Shown here piece after piece: positions 7,974 through 16,981 of a stretch of DNA of 64,000 nucleotides. The position numbers were made by a program, and so were the translations under genes. How positions within the stretch are numbered: the first letter of the stretch is position 1; each line of letters opens with the position of its first letter. The notes under the pieces were generated by a model, which made no database searches, was not told where the DNA came from, and saw nothing but the letters and a program-made list of their open reading frames with translations. This DNA is from UBA3855 sp964472035 (GTDB lineage Bacteria > Bacillota > Clostridia > Oscillospirales > Ruminococcaceae). The stretch covers positions 1 to 64,000 of the forward strand of contig CAYYIT010000006.1 of the NCBI GenBank assembly GCA_964472035.1, given 5' to 3'.

Positions 7974-10012
7974 TGAAACAACCCGAAATTCTCGCGCCTG
8001 CCGGCAGCATGGAGGCGCTCATCGCCGCTGTTCGCTGCGGTGCGGACGCCGTGTATGTGGGCGGAATGGCGTATTCTGCGAGAAGCAGCGCCACAAATTT
8101 TGATCTGGAGCAGCTGGCAGAGGGCGCACGCCTTTGCCATCTGTACGGCGCAAAACTCTACCTTGCGGTCAACACCCTGCTGACGGACAGGGAATTTCCT
8201 GCGTTTCTGGAGTTTGTCCGCGATGCGGCCGCCTGCGGTGTGGATGCCTGCATCGTGCAGGATCTCGGCGTGCTGGAAAGCATCCGGCGGATGCTTCCCG
8301 ATATGCCGCTGCACGCGTCCACGCAGATGAGCATTCACTCGCCGCAGGGTGCAAGGCAGGCAGCAGCACTTGGCTGTACGCGCGTTGTTGCCGCAAGAGA
8401 AATGTCCTCTGAGGATCTCAAAACACTGTGTGCACTCCCCATTGAAGTGGAAGTGTTCGTGCATGGCGCGCTGTGCATGTCCGTCTCCGGACAGTGCGCG
8501 TTTTCTGCGCTGATCGGCGGCAGAAGCGCCAATCGCGGCAGATGTGCACAGGCATGCCGTCTGCCATGGAAAACACCCAAGGGCGCAAATCCTGCCGCGC
8601 TTTCGCTGAAGGATCTGTCCCTCGTCTCGCATGTCGCAAAGCTGCGGGAGATCGGCGTGACCTCCTTCAAGATCGAAGGCCGCATGAAGCGTCCGGAATA
8701 CGTCGCCGCGGCAGTGACCGCGCTGCGGATGGCGCTCAACGGTCAGCAGCCCGATATGGAAACGCTGCAGGCCGTGTTTGCGCGCAGCGGCTTCACTGAC
8801 GGCTACTTCACCGGCAGCCGCAGGGATATGTTCGGCTACCGCCGGAAGGAAGATGTCGTCGCTGCCCAGAAGGTGTTGCAGACATTACAGAATACCTATC
8901 AGAAACCACGCAAGGCTGCGGAAATTTCATTCTTTATGCAATTGCAGGCACAGAAGCCGGCAGTCCTGACGGCACACGATCAGGAAGGCAATACTGTAAC
9001 GATCACAGGCGAGATCCCCCAGCCCGCGCTGAAGCGTCCGCTTGATCAGCCGACCCTGCAAAAGCACCTGCAGAAGCTCGGTGACACGATCTTTTACGGC
9101 GGCGAAGCGAGCCTTAATAATCCCGACGCCCTGACGCTCTCCGCCGCGCAGTGCAATGCCATGCGCCGCGAGGCCGTGGATGCGCTCTATGCACTGCGCA
9201 CCCGGCAGAACCATCCGGAATATCCGGTTTCTGCCCCGTGGCAGCTCCCTGAAATGGTGCGCCCGAACGGATCGGAAGCTCCCGTCCTCCGCCTCCATGT
9301 GCATGATCCTGCGCAGCTTAAATGTGCCCTTGGGACGGATGCCATCATCTGTGTTCCTGTCCGTCTTGCGGAGCAGTGCGCTCCGTCATTGTCGATCTGG
9401 CTCGAAGCACCGCGAATCATTGCGGATGAAGCGGAATATGTGCAGCGCCTTGCGCAGCTGAAAACGGCAGGTTTCCAGCACCTGCTCTGCCATAATATCG
9501 CGGATATCCGTATCGGCATGGACCTTGGCTTCACGCTCCACGGCGGCTACGGACTCAACTGTACCAATCGCAGAACCGCACTTTCCCTGCAAGAGCAGGG
9601 ACTCGAGGATGTCACTGGCTCCTACGAGCTGCGCCTCTCGCAGCTCAATGCGCTCGGAACGGACATGCCCTGCGGCGGTTATGTCTATGGCAGGCTGCCG
9701 ATGATGCTGCTGCGTCTGTGTCCGATCAAGGCACAGGATGGCTGCCGCAGAAAGAATTGCTTCATGACCGACCGTACAGGACAGCAGTTTCCGCTGCTGT
9801 GCAGCGGTGACTATACCGAGCTGTGCAATGCCAAGACCCTGTGGCTTGCGGATAAGTGCCGGCAGCTGCAAACCCTCGATTACTGGGATCTGTACTTTAC
9901 AACGGAATCTCCGGCAGAGATGCAGACGGTGATCGCAGCCTATGAAGGCGAGTGGAACGCAGTGCCGGAGGACCGCACCAACGGCATGTACTTCAAAGGA
10001 GGAATGGCATGA
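7973..10012 (+). CDS. Peptidase U32-family protein (RlhA/TrhP-like) with DUF3656-type region
   Basis: A 679-residue protein. The N-terminal part (to about 300) is a U32 domain: PEILAPAGSMEALIAAVRCG, STQMSIHSPQGA, the signature EVFVHGALCMSVSGQC, and cysteines in NRGRCAQACRLPW that in relatives bind an Fe-S cluster. The rest resembles DUF3656 followed by a further TIM-barrel-like segment. Despite the name, characterised U32 proteins (RlhA, TrhP) are involved in tRNA or rRNA hydroxylation using prephenate, so an RNA-modifying role is more likely than proteolysis. One-base overlap with zapA and a four-base overlap with dut indicate tight coupling. Confidence 0.88.
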   Translation: MKQPEILAPAGSMEALIAAVRCGADAVYVGGMAYSARSSATNFDLEQLAEGARLCHLYGAKLYLAVNTLLTDREFPAFLEFVRDAAACGVDACIVQDLGVLESIRRMLPDMPLHASTQMSIHSPQGARQAAALGCTRVVAAREMSSEDLKTLCALPIEVEVFVHGALCMSVSGQCAFSALIGGRSANRGRCAQACRLPWKTPKGANPAALSLKDLSLVSHVAKLREIGVTSFKIEGRMKRPEYVAAAVTALRMALNGQQPDMETLQAVFARSGFTDGYFTGSRRDMFGYRRKEDVVAAQKVLQTLQNTYQKPRKAAEISFFMQLQAQKPAVLTAHDQEGNTVTITGEIPQPALKRPLDQPTLQKHLQKLGDTIFYGGEASLNNPDALTLSAAQCNAMRREAVDALYALRTRQNHPEYPVSAPWQLPEMVRPNGSEAPVLRLHVHDPAQLKCALGTDAIICVPVRLAEQCAPSLSIWLEAPRIIADEAEYVQRLAQLKTAGFQHLLCHNIADIRIGMDLGFTLHGGYGLNCTNRRTALSLQEQGLEDVTGSYELRLSQLNALGTDMPCGGYVYGRLPMMLLRLCPIKAQDGCRRKNCFMTDRTGQQFPLLCSGDYTELCNAKTLWLADKCRQLQTLDYWDLYFTTESPAEMQTVIAAYEGEWNAVPEDRTNGMYFKGGMA

Positions 10013-10446
10013 AGCTCTATGTAAAACGCCTGCATGATAATGCAATGCTCCCTGAACGTGCAACATCCTGCAGCGCGGGCGCGGATCTGCATGCCTGCTT
10101 ACCGGAGCCGGCAGAGATCCTGCCGGGTAAAACGGTGATGATCCCGACCGGAATCGCCGTGCAGCCGTCCGATGCATCGACCGCACTGCTGATCTTTCCG
10201 CGTTCCGGTCTTGCATCGAAATACGGCATTACCCTCGCGAACGCCGTGGGGGTCGTGGACAGCGATTACCGCGGCGAGATCAAGGTGCCGCTGCATAATC
10301 TCAGCGACCAGCCGTTCCTTGTCGAGCACGGTATGAGAATTGCACAGCTTGTCGTGATGCCGGTGGTATTTCCGGTGCTGGAAGAGACAGAGGTTCTGGA
10401 GGAAACCGAACGCGGCAGCGGCGGTTTCGGCTCCAGCGGAATATAA
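10009..10446 (+). CDS. dut: Deoxyuridine 5'-triphosphate nucleotidohydrolase (dUTPase)
   Basis: A 145-residue trimeric dUTPase. The five motifs are visible: SAGADLHA, PRSGLASKYG, NAVGVVDSDYRGEIKV, RIAQLVV and the C-terminal RGSGGFGSSG arm. It hydrolyses dUTP to dUMP and pyrophosphate, keeping uracil out of DNA. The ATG at 10009 overlaps the preceding stop (ATGA) and follows AAAGGAGG; a longer frame upstream belongs to a different reading of the U32 gene. Confidence 0.95.
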   Translation: MKLYVKRLHDNAMLPERATSCSAGADLHACLPEPAEILPGKTVMIPTGIAVQPSDASTALLIFPRSGLASKYGITLANAVGVVDSDYRGEIKVPLHNLSDQPFLVEHGMRIAQLVVMPVVFPVLEETEVLEETERGSGGFGSSGI

Positions 10447-10470
10447 ACAAAAGAGAAGGAGAAGTATTCT

Positions 10471-10731
10471 ATGAAACGTACATTACTGATGATCGCACTG
10501 CTGATCGCGGCCATTTTCCTTGGTGGTCTGATCGGCGAAAGCACCGCAACGATGGCAGGGCTTGAATGGCTTGGAAAAACCTACAGCGTGGGCATTTCCA
10601 CCAGCGAATTCAATCTGCGTGTCATTACCATTACTTTTGGCATGCAGATCAATATCTGCATTGCGGAAGTCCTGATGATCCTGGCAGTTCTGATCTCCTA
10701 CCCGAAGCTGTCATCCATGATCTGCAAGTGA
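10471..10731 (+). CDS. DUF4321 domain membrane protein
   Basis: An 86-residue protein with two membrane helices (LLMIALLIAAIFLGGLIG and NICIAEVLMILAVLIS) and the loop FNLRVITITFGMQINI, matching DUF4321. Its function is unknown. AGAAGGAGAAG precedes the ATG. It lies between dut and the mreB promoter, a position in which this family is commonly found in Clostridia as far as I recall, suggesting a link to the cell envelope. Confidence 0.8.
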   Translation: MKRTLLMIALLIAAIFLGGLIGESTATMAGLEWLGKTYSVGISTSEFNLRVITITFGMQINICIAEVLMILAVLISYPKLSSMICK

Positions 10732-10779
10732 TCGTACATCCTTTGAATGAAAAGATTTTGAAAAATTCAGAAAAAAACC

Positions 10780-10808
10780 TTGTGTACTGTCGGAAATGAT
10801 GGTATAAT
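10780..10808 (+). promoter_or_regulatory. Promoter of the mreB operon
   Basis: TTGTGT at 10780-10785 and TATAAT at 10803-10808 with 17 bases between, about 46 bases upstream of mreB. Confidence 0.7.
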
Positions 10809-10854
10809 AGAATGCGGAGATTTTGTGAAGTAACAGACAAGAAGGAGAAAAGGC

Positions 10855-11877
10855 ATGTTTACAAAGGATATTGGTATCGATCTCGGCACCGCCAATACAC
10901 TGGTGTATATGCGCGGAAAGGGAATCATTTTGCGTGAACCTTCCGTTGTTGCCGTGAATACAAGAACGGAAAAGGCACGCTATGTCGGCAAGGAGGCAAA
11001 GCAGGTGATCGGCAGAACGCCCGGTTCCATCGTTGCCGTACGTCCCCTGAAGGAAGGCGTCATTGCCGATTTTGAACTGACAGCTACGATGCTGCAGGAA
11101 TTTATCCATAAGGCACTCAAGGGTACCATGTTTACCCGTGCAAGAGTCATCATCTGCATCCCCTCCGGTGTCACTGCCGTAGAACGCAAGGCAGTGAAGG
11201 AGGTAACCGAAAAGGCAGGTGCGCGTCAGGTATCCATCATCGAGGAGCCCATGGCGTCTGCGATCGGCGCGGGCCTTCCGACCACGGAGCCCTCGGGCAG
11301 CATGATCGTTGATATCGGCGGCGGTACCAGCGAAGTGGCCGTGATCTCTCTGGGCGGCATTGTCGCTTCCCGTTCGGTGCGCTGTGCCGGCGATGCATTC
11401 GACGCATCGATCATCAACTACATCAAGAAGAAATACAACCTCCTCATCGGCGAACGTTCCGCCGAGAATATCAAGCTGACCATCGGCTCTGCTTTCCCGA
11501 GCGAAAACGAGGAAAGCATGGAGGTAAAGGGCAGAAACCTGCTCAACGGCCTTCCGGAGAACATCACCGTCTCTTCTGCAGAGATCCGTGATGCCATGGC
11601 AGAACCGCTTGCCCGTATTGTAGAAGCGATCAAGGCCACGCTGGAAGAAACGCCCCCGGAGCTGTCCGCGGACATCATCGACCAGGGCATTACCCTTGCC
11701 GGAGGCGGCGCGCTGCTGCGCGGTATGGATAAGCTCATCAACCGCGAGACCGGCATTCCGGTATACCTTGCAGAATATCCGCTCGACTGCGTGGCAGAGG
11801 GCGCCGGCAAGGTACTTGAAAACATGGAAAAATACCAGGATACTCTGGTGGAATACATGAAGTATTACGAAAAGTAA
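10855..11877 (+). CDS. mreB: Rod shape-determining protein MreB
   Basis: A 340-residue actin-like ATPase. It starts FTKDIGIDLGTANTLVYM (phosphate-1 loop) and contains IEEPMASAIGAGLP, VDIGGGTSEVAVISLGG (phosphate-2) and GITLAGGGALLRGMD (adenosine motif). MreB forms membrane-associated filaments that position lateral wall synthesis. AGAAGGAGAAAAGGC precedes the ATG. It leads the mreB-mreC-mreD-PBP2 operon; a 113-base gap to mreC contains a short ATGCCGG/CCGGCAT hairpin but no T-run. Confidence 0.96.
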   Translation: MFTKDIGIDLGTANTLVYMRGKGIILREPSVVAVNTRTEKARYVGKEAKQVIGRTPGSIVAVRPLKEGVIADFELTATMLQEFIHKALKGTMFTRARVIICIPSGVTAVERKAVKEVTEKAGARQVSIIEEPMASAIGAGLPTTEPSGSMIVDIGGGTSEVAVISLGGIVASRSVRCAGDAFDASIINYIKKKYNLLIGERSAENIKLTIGSAFPSENEESMEVKGRNLLNGLPENITVSSAEIRDAMAEPLARIVEAIKATLEETPPELSADIIDQGITLAGGGALLRGMDKLINRETGIPVYLAEYPLDCVAEGAGKVLENMEKYQDTLVEYMKYYEK

Positions 11878-11990
11878 CATTATGAAACGGGAGTTTGACG
11901 GGATGCAGCCATTCCGGCAGACTCTGTTTCCATTCATTCATAAAGAAACCGATGCCGGATGGCCGGCATGGAAGAGAAAGGAGACGGCAG

Positions 11991-12857
11991 ATGAGCAATT
12001 TCTTCAAAAGCACCAAATGCAAAGTCATTTTGTTTGTGCTTGCACTGCTGATCGGCGTCATGATATATGCGGTTTCGATGGGTGGGTACACCATCAGCAG
12101 CGTCGGGGTGTTCAAGACACTGACCATGCCCTTCCAGCGCGCTTCGAACGCGATCTCCGAAAGGGTGGAATATGTGCTTGGGATCTATTCCGATGCGGAT
12201 GCCTACTATCAGGAGAACCAGAAGCTCAAGGAGGAGCTTGCAGCCCTCAATGCCCAGCTTGCGGATTATGAAGCCGCAAAAGCGGAGCTGGAGGATCTGC
12301 GTGAATTCATCGGCATCAAGGAGGAACACGCGGACTATACCCTGTCATCACCCTGTGAGGTGACGGGCTACCTGACCAACGATCCGTACTATGCCTTCAA
12401 TATCGATGGCGGCTCCAGCGACGGCATCTCCCTCTATGATCCGGTCGTGACCGTACAGGGCCTTGTCGGCATCATTACGGAGCTGGGAACGGATACCGCG
12501 ACCGTTACCACCATTCTGTCGCCCGATGTGTCCGTTGCCGCATACAGCGGCAGCTCCCGTGAGACGGGCGTCGTAACAGGTGATGTATCGGCTTCCCGTG
12601 AGGGCAGGACCCATATGGAATATCTGACTGTGGACACAAAGGTCCGCGAGAAGCATACCATTCTGACGACGGGCGAAAACGGCTATTTCCCGAAAAATTA
12701 TGTTGTCGGATATGTCAGCGAGGTCGGCCTTGATGAAAGCGGCCTTGCAGCCTATGCCGCGGTGGAGCCTGCGGTGGATCTTGCCAATCTGAGTATGGTT
12801 GTTGTGATCACGGATTTTGACGGAAAGGAAGAACGCAATGGCACTGAGCAGGAGTAA
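11991..12857 (+). CDS. mreC: Rod shape-determining protein MreC
   Basis: A 288-residue bitopic membrane protein. A short cytoplasmic tail leads into one membrane helix (VILFVLALLIGVMIYAV), then a coiled coil (about residues 60-105, rich in Glu, Leu and Ala) and the two beta-barrel domains characteristic of MreC (for example ILTTGENGYFPKNYVVGYV). It links MreB to the periplasmic or extracellular wall synthases. The ATG at 11991 follows AAAGGAG; longer upstream reading lacks a membrane-protein character. The last 20 bases overlap mreD. Confidence 0.92.
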   Translation: MSNFFKSTKCKVILFVLALLIGVMIYAVSMGGYTISSVGVFKTLTMPFQRASNAISERVEYVLGIYSDADAYYQENQKLKEELAALNAQLADYEAAKAELEDLREFIGIKEEHADYTLSSPCEVTGYLTNDPYYAFNIDGGSSDGISLYDPVVTVQGLVGIITELGTDTATVTTILSPDVSVAAYSGSSRETGVVTGDVSASREGRTHMEYLTVDTKVREKHTILTTGENGYFPKNYVVGYVSEVGLDESGLAAYAAVEPAVDLANLSMVVVITDFDGKEERNGTEQE

Positions 12858-13410
12858 AGCAGAACGTCGGAAGTATTATCTGCTGCAGACGATCCAGTGG
12901 ATCGCTTTCTTGCTGCTGATGTTCTGGGCGTACATCCTCTCCACCGCCGGAAGCGGTCTGAAGCCCGTGCTTCTGATCCCGCTGGCGCTCTGCATTGCAT
13001 CGCATTCCGGCGAGATCCAGGCAATGGCAGTGGGAACGATCAGCGGACTGCTGATGGATATTTCCAGCGGAAAGCTGCTGGGCTATAACGCGATCTGGCT
13101 TGTCGTGTGCTGCGTGGCGGTATCGCTGCTGTACAACTACCTGCTGCGTCAGAAGCTTCTCAATATTCTCGTTCTGACGGGCATTTGTGTACTGGTGCAG
13201 GGATACCTGGACTTTGTGTTCTATTATGCCATCTGGGGTCATGACCAGGTGTTCCTGATCTATACGGATGTGATCCTGCCGAGCGGCGGCCTGACGGTGC
13301 TTTCCACCGTTGTGATCTATTTCCTGATCAAGTGGATCGCAACGAAATGCCGCAACCGCAGGGTGCATGTGCTGGAAAAGACCAAGCTCGGATCCGCGTT
13401 TGTTGACTGA
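12838..13410 (+). CDS. mreD: Rod shape-determining protein MreD
   Basis: A 190-residue polytopic membrane protein with about five helices, including WIAFLLLMFWAYIL and LLIPLALCIASHSG, and the family pattern AVGTISGLLMDISSGKLLGYNA. It acts with MreC in the elongation complex. ATG 12838 has AAGGAA upstream, inside mreC. After the stop, an ATGCGTGT/ACACGCAT hairpin (13410-13433) lies between mreD and the PBP2 start. Confidence 0.9.
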   Translation: MALSRSKAERRKYYLLQTIQWIAFLLLMFWAYILSTAGSGLKPVLLIPLALCIASHSGEIQAMAVGTISGLLMDISSGKLLGYNAIWLVVCCVAVSLLYNYLLRQKLLNILVLTGICVLVQGYLDFVFYYAIWGHDQVFLIYTDVILPSGGLTVLSTVVIYFLIKWIATKCRNRRVHVLEKTKLGSAFVD

Positions 13411-13449
13411 TGCGTGTGTTTCCGGACACGCATGACAAAGGAGAACCAA

Positions 13450-15441
13450 ATGAAAACCCTTTCTGATTATATCAAAATGACGCTTGCAGTGCTGCTTGTA
13501 CTGATCTGCGCCATTCTGTGTGCAATGCGACTGATGACGATCCAGGTGGTCAATTCCGAACAGTACACCAAAACCAAGGTCATTACCAGTCAGTACACAC
13601 AGTCCATCGCCGCGACAAGAGGCCAGATCGTCGATGCCGGCGGAACGACCATTATCGGCAATATGGTCAGCTACGCCGTCGTGATCGACGGCAAGAATTT
13701 CCCCTCGGAGCAGGAATCCGCCAATGCGGTGCTGCTCCAGCTTGCAGAGATCCTGCAAAAGGACAATATCGAATGGGAGGACACCCTCCCCATTTCTCGA
13801 GAAACGCCGTTTGCATTCGATGCAGAAACAGACGCCGAAACGATCAGCAAAATGAAAGCGGAGATCGGTGTCAACGACTATGCGACCGCCCAGAACTGTA
13901 TTGATGTTTTGGCAGAGGACTATGGTATTTCGGAGGATTACACTCCGGAGCAGAAACGTATGATCGCCGGTATCCGCTACACGATGCAGGATCGTGATTT
14001 TTCTGTCAGCAACCGTTTTGAACTGGCAAACGGACTGCAGATGCGTACGATCACCAGCATTTCGGAGCTGTCCCTGCAGCTCAAGGGCGTTGAGATCCAG
14101 GTGAAGGCGGACCGTGTCATCGAGGTGGGCGATGTCCTGCCCCATGAGATCGGCATGACCGGCCCCATCTATGCCGAGAACGCCGAAGAATACCTCGACA
14201 AGGGCTATTCCCTCGATGCCATCGTCGGTATCAGCGGCATCGAAAAAGCCATGGAAGACCAGCTTCAGGGAACGGAGGGCACCCGCAGCATTACCTTTGA
14301 AAACGGCATCATGGTGGCGGATGAAGTCACAAAAGCCGCAGTAGCGGGCAATACCGTCATGCTGACAGTCGACAGCGAATTTCAGCGCGGACTGCAGGGG
14401 ATCCTCGAGGATTTTATCAGCAATTTCCACTCGATCAATAAGAAACCGGAGCTGAGCGGCAACGATGTCACAAGCGGCGCGCTTGTCGTCCTCGATGCCA
14501 AGACCGGCGCAGTGCTCGGAGAAGCGACCTGTCCGACCTACAATCTGATGGACTATTCTGAGTACTATACCCAGCTGCTCAACGCGGAAAATGATCCGCT
14601 GTTCAACCGCGCGACCATGGGCCTGTACCGTCCCGGCTCCACCTTCAAGACCATTACTGCGACCGCAGGTCTTAACGAAGGCATTGTCAACGGCGGCACG
14701 GTCTATAACTGCCAGCAGGAATATTTCTATATCGACACCAAGTTCGGCTGTACCGGACTGCACAATGATATTTCTGTGGCGCGCGCACTGATGGTATCGT
14801 GCAACTCCTATTTCTACGAGCTGTCACGTCATCTGACGATCGACCGCATCGCGGACTATGCACATCTCTACGGCATCGGTCAGCATACCGGACTCGAAAC
14901 AATGGATTCTGCCGGATATATGGCAACGCCGGATCGCTACAAGGATCTCGGCATTCCGTGGACCGTCGGTCAGGTACTGCAGGCAGGTATCGGTAACGGT
15001 GAGACCTCCGTCACACCACTGCAGCTTGCTAACGTCGCCTGCACGATCGCCAATGAGGGTGTCCGCTATGAGCCGTATCTGGTGGACAGTATCTGGGATT
15101 ACAACATGGAAAACTGCATTTCCGTGACACAGCCCACTGTGGCAGAAAGCATCGGCTTGAACTACAGCTATGTGTATGACTATATCGAACAGGGTATGAT
15201 CCTCGCTTCCACGAACAATATGCCGGAAGAATACTCCCTGGAAAATCTGGGATACAGCGTTGCGATCAAAACCGGTACGCCCCAGGTCGAAAGCCGCGTT
15301 CAGGATTCCGTTTTTATCGGCTATGCACCTGCAAATGACCCGCAGATCGCATTCGCCGGCGTCATCGAGGGCGGCGAATACTCCAAGTATATGATCCGTG
15401 ATATTCTCGAGCTTTACGATGACCATTACGGAATCCAGTAA
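13450..15441 (+). CDS. mrdA: Penicillin-binding protein 2 (elongasome transpeptidase)
   Basis: A 663-residue class B PBP. One N-terminal membrane anchor (MTLAVLLVLICAILCAM) is followed by the dimerisation domain with AATRGQIVDAGG. The transpeptidase motifs are S397-TFK (PGSTFK), SCN at 450-452 and KTG at 607-609. It cross-links new peptidoglycan during elongation. ATG 13450 is chosen because AAGGAG lies just upstream; in-frame codons at 13414 and 13432 lack sites. It is the last gene of the mre operon; the next gene, minD, has its own promoter. Confidence 0.93.
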   Translation: MKTLSDYIKMTLAVLLVLICAILCAMRLMTIQVVNSEQYTKTKVITSQYTQSIAATRGQIVDAGGTTIIGNMVSYAVVIDGKNFPSEQESANAVLLQLAEILQKDNIEWEDTLPISRETPFAFDAETDAETISKMKAEIGVNDYATAQNCIDVLAEDYGISEDYTPEQKRMIAGIRYTMQDRDFSVSNRFELANGLQMRTITSISELSLQLKGVEIQVKADRVIEVGDVLPHEIGMTGPIYAENAEEYLDKGYSLDAIVGISGIEKAMEDQLQGTEGTRSITFENGIMVADEVTKAAVAGNTVMLTVDSEFQRGLQGILEDFISNFHSINKKPELSGNDVTSGALVVLDAKTGAVLGEATCPTYNLMDYSEYYTQLLNAENDPLFNRATMGLYRPGSTFKTITATAGLNEGIVNGGTVYNCQQEYFYIDTKFGCTGLHNDISVARALMVSCNSYFYELSRHLTIDRIADYAHLYGIGQHTGLETMDSAGYMATPDRYKDLGIPWTVGQVLQAGIGNGETSVTPLQLANVACTIANEGVRYEPYLVDSIWDYNMENCISVTQPTVAESIGLNYSYVYDYIEQGMILASTNNMPEEYSLENLGYSVAIKTGTPQVESRVQDSVFIGYAPANDPQIAFAGVIEGGEYSKYMIRDILELYDDHYGIQ

Positions 15442-15553
15442 GAGCAGCCTGAAGATTTGAAAAATGATGTTGATATTTTCGTGATTTTTCATAATTATCG
15501 GTCGTTAAAATGCAGTATTTTTCACAATCTTGTTCTAAAATTGCATGATAAAA

Positions 15554-15581
15554 TTGACAAAATGCGTATTTGTGGTATAAT
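15554..15581 (+). promoter_or_regulatory. Strong promoter for minD-like gene
   Basis: Consensus TTGACA at 15554-15559 and TATAAT at 15576-15581 with a 16-base spacer; the -10 is preceded by TGTGG, an extended -10 seen repeatedly in this window. The transcript would have about a 100-base leader containing a GAGTTC/GAACTC hairpin (15655-15672). Confidence 0.85.
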
Positions 15582-15690
15582 AATAAGTAGGCATGTTTGT
15601 GTAAAAAGTGATATCTTGACGCTGCCGTCAATATGAATAAGGCAGATTGGGGACGAGTTCAAAGGTGAACTCAGGAAAGGAGATTATTTC

Positions 15691-16434
15691 ATGGCAAAAA
15701 ATCCAAAGCTGATTGCAATTACATCCGGTAAGGGCGGAACAGGTAAATCGTCCATTTGTTACGGTCTTGGTTATACACTCGCAAAGCAGGGCAACCGTAC
15801 ACTGATCATCGAGCTGGACTTCGGTCTGCGTTGTATGGATATCATGTTCGGCATGTCCGGCAATGTACAGTATGACCTCGGCGATGTCCTGTCCGGCAAG
15901 AAGGAGATTCTGGACGCGGTGGCACATGTGCCGAGCGCAAGCAATCTGAATATTCTCTGTGCCCCCAAGGATCCGTTCATGACCGTCAATGCCGAGCAGA
16001 TCGTTGATATCTGCCGCCGTATCAGAAAGTACTTTGACTTCATTATCATCGATACCGGCGCGGGCATCAACTCCCACGTATTCGATATCGTAGAACAGGC
16101 AAACCTGATCCTCGTTGTCACCACACCCGATCCGATCTGTATCCGTGATGCAACGATGATGTCCGACGAGTTCTACAGACGCGGCAACAAGAGACAGAGA
16201 CTGATCATCAATAAGCTGAGCAAGAAGAGCATCAGCAGCCACCTGATCGAAAACCTCGATGAGATCATCGATACCATCGGTATCCAGCTCCTCGGTGTGA
16301 TCCCGGAGGATTTTGCGCTGACAGAGGCTACCGGTAAGGGCGTTCCGATCCCGACCAATGCGCCCAGTCTTGCAGCATTTGATGCGATTTCCAAGCGCCT
16401 GAACGGAGAGTTCATGCCGCTTGTAATTAAGTAA
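15691..16434 (+). CDS. minD: MinD-like P-loop ATPase, lacking a clear membrane-targeting tail
   Basis: A 247-residue ParA/MinD-family ATPase with a deviant Walker A (TSGKGGTGKSS), the switch region ELDFGLRCMDIMFGM, and IIIDTGAGI (Walker B region). This fits MinD, which recruits MinC to block polar division. Two oddities: it ends at AISKRLNGEFMPLVIK without the usual C-terminal basic amphipathic helix that binds membrane, and no minC or minE is adjacent. GGAAAGGAG precedes the ATG. It could be a MinD that has changed role, or a related septum or chromosome-segregation ATPase. Confidence 0.8.
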   Translation: MAKNPKLIAITSGKGGTGKSSICYGLGYTLAKQGNRTLIIELDFGLRCMDIMFGMSGNVQYDLGDVLSGKKEILDAVAHVPSASNLNILCAPKDPFMTVNAEQIVDICRRIRKYFDFIIIDTGAGINSHVFDIVEQANLILVVTTPDPICIRDATMMSDEFYRRGNKRQRLIINKLSKKSISSHLIENLDEIIDTIGIQLLGVIPEDFALTEATGKGVPIPTNAPSLAAFDAISKRLNGEFMPLVIK

Positions 16435-16482
16435 ATCAATTATCAATAATGGCCGCAGCTGCGGCGGAAGGGAATGAGAAGT

Positions 16483-16887
16483 ATGACAATAGCCTTAATC
16501 GCACATGACGCCAAGAAAGAACTGATGGTGCAGTTCTGCATTGCCTATTGCGGTATTCTTTCAAGGTACAACCTTTGTGCAACCGGAACTACCGGCAAGC
16601 TGGTGAGTGAAGCTACCGGTCTGTCCATCCAGAAGTATTTGAGCGGCTCCCAGGGCGGCGGACAGCAGATCGGAGCAAGAATCTCCTGCAATGAAATTGA
16701 CGTTCTGCTTTTCTTCCGTGACCCCATCACAGCGAAGTCATCCGAGCCCAATGATATGGATCTGCTCCGTCTGTGCGATGTGCATAATGTACCTGTTGCA
16801 ACCAATATCGCTACCGGTGAAGCGCTGATCATGGCATTGGAACGCGGCGATCTCGACTGGAGAGAGATCGGCAACCCCACAATCTGA
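16483..16887 (+). CDS. mgsA: Methylglyoxal synthase
   Basis: A 134-residue enzyme: MTIALIAHDAKKELM at the start, then CATGTTGKLVSEATGL, the signature SGSQGGGQQIGARI and FFRDPITAKSSEPND. It converts dihydroxyacetone phosphate to methylglyoxal, a bypass of lower glycolysis when phosphate is short. The start is set at ATG 16483 because family members begin near IALIAHD; ATG 16474 is also in frame. It probably shares a transcript with minD and ends in a terminator-like hairpin just before hisS. Confidence 0.95.
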   Translation: MTIALIAHDAKKELMVQFCIAYCGILSRYNLCATGTTGKLVSEATGLSIQKYLSGSQGGGQQIGARISCNEIDVLLFFRDPITAKSSEPNDMDLLRLCDVHNVPVATNIATGEALIMALERGDLDWREIGNPTI

Positions 16888-16899
16888 GTTAACATACGA

Positions 16900-16968
16900 G
16901 TCTGCTGTTATTGTGTCCGTGCCTGTGTGGAATGAGTAGGAAAACGGACGATTGCAGCAGGCTTTTTT
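16900..16968 (+). terminator. Terminator or attenuator between mgsA and hisS
   Basis: GTCTGCTG (16900-16907) pairs with CAGCAGGC (16955-16962), and GTCCGT pairs with ACGGAC inside, followed by six T (16963-16968). The T-run ends only three bases before the hisS Shine-Dalgarno, so hisS must be read through it or have a promoter within it; it could act as an attenuator. I see no T-box motif. Confidence 0.7.
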
Positions 16969-16981
16969 ATTGGAGGTATCT

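Noticed and set aside
12808..14763. 651-codon minus-strand frame opposite mreD and PBP2
   Set aside because: Overlaps clear PBP2 motifs in the other strand, has shadow-type composition and no ribosome binding site.
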